Shown here: piece after piece, positions 14,957-15,128 of the stretch
How the letters are laid out: every line of letters begins with the position of its first letter
Numbering within the stretch: position 1 is the stretch's first letter
NCBI GenBank assembly: GCA_934278005.1
Contig: CAKQWG010000075.1
Coordinates: forward strand, 1 to 15,128
Reading direction: 5' to 3'
Source: an uncultured Pirellulaceae bacterium
GTDB taxonomy: Bacteria > Planctomycetota > Planctomycetia > Pirellulales > Pirellulaceae
DNA length: 15,128 bases
The notes under the pieces: model-generated
What the model was told of the DNA's origin: nothing
Database searches by the model: none
Seen by the model: the letters and a program-made list of their open reading frames with translations, nothing else
Program-made: the position numbers and the translations under genes

Positions 14957-15128
14957 ATGTTCACTCACCTGCTCAATCGACGCGCAGCCAGTAGTTTAAC
15001 GCCGAGCCGCAGCAGGCCGCAGACGCACCGCTCAACTGGCCGGGCACGCAAGGCTGTATTGCCCCACATCGCCTGCCAATCCGAACAGTCGCGGCCTGCG
15101 CAGGCGACGGCACGGCCCTGTGCGTGCG
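14957..15128 (+). CDS. Possible 5' end of an unidentified gene (low confidence)
   Basis: An ATG at 14957 opens a frame with no stop for 57 codons to the right edge. The product would be very basic and Ser/Arg/Gln-rich, with no motif I recognise, and there is no ribosome site. In GC-rich DNA such a frame can easily be chance. A TTGACT box at 14931 could belong to a promoter for a gene starting further right. I record it because the gap would otherwise be unexplained to the window end. Confidence 0.2.
   Translation, partial: MFTHLLNRRAASSLTPSRSRPQTHRSTGRARKAVLPHIACQSEQSRPAQATARPCAC

Noticed and set aside
14931..14961. TTGACT and TATGTT as a promoter pair.
   Set aside because: The spacing is 19 bp and the -10 is poor. 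The -35 may be real, but the gene it would serve is outside the window.
15094..15105. 12-bp palindrome GCCTGCGCAGGC near the right edge.
   Set aside because: Short GC-rich palindromes are frequent here, and its context is cut by the window end.

Overview
The window reads like a chromosomal segment of a planctomycete, most likely in or near the Pirellulaceae. This is inferred from four things: a gyrase A whose quinolone-pocket region has the [11 protein letters not shown] form, a futalosine-type UbiA prenyltransferase, several lipoproteins and membrane proteins of styles common in that phylum, and moderately GC-rich, loosely packed genes with weak Shine-Dalgarno signals. No database search was possible. 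I see no tRNA, rRNA, CRISPR array, transposase, integrase or phage gene. It looks like ordinary core/shell chromosome, not an island.

Layout, left to right. (1) 3-1859(+): a secreted-type M28 metallopeptidase with a PA domain, cut by the left edge, whose visible N-terminus is a 9-bp tandem repeat. It is followed by an ApbE flavin transferase at 1926-3029(+). (2) Convergent to these, 3189-3947(-) is a class I glutamine amidotransferase/PuuD-like protein in which the nucleophilic cysteine is glycine. (3) A 518-bp divergent intergenic region holds a good sigma70-like promoter and an 11-bp-stem palindrome in front of an OleA-like thiolase-fold condensing enzyme at 4466-5584(+). (4) 5686-6858(+) is a UbiA/MqnP-like integral membrane prenyltransferase. 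(5) 7142-10060(+) is gyrA, with its own extended -10 promoter, probably a TTG start with a clear Shine-Dalgarno, and an acidic insertion in the C-terminal propeller. (6) 10152-11939(+) is a large membrane-anchored P-loop GTPase-like protein. Its stop codon overlaps that of a convergent lipoprotein gene at 11936-12589(-), which probably lies downstream of a DUF2752 membrane protein gene at 12667-13179(-). (7) Divergently, 13235-13549(+) is a small uncharacterised protein followed by a long-loop terminator, then a promoter and a TPR lipoprotein at 13789-14838(+). A 20-bp perfect AT-rich palindrome and an unassigned stretch run to the right edge.

Functional links are mostly at housekeeping level: DNA topology (gyrA), quinone side-chain attachment (UbiA/MqnP), flavinylation of respiratory or redox proteins (ApbE), long-chain acyl condensation (OleA-like) and envelope proteins. 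I find no convincing evidence for a new multi-gene defence or biosynthetic system. The observations most worth checking are the cysteine-less amidotransferase, the OleA-like enzyme without visible oleB/C/D partners, the unusual GyrA features (quinolone-pocket residues and propeller insert), and the membrane GTPase with a degenerate G4 motif.
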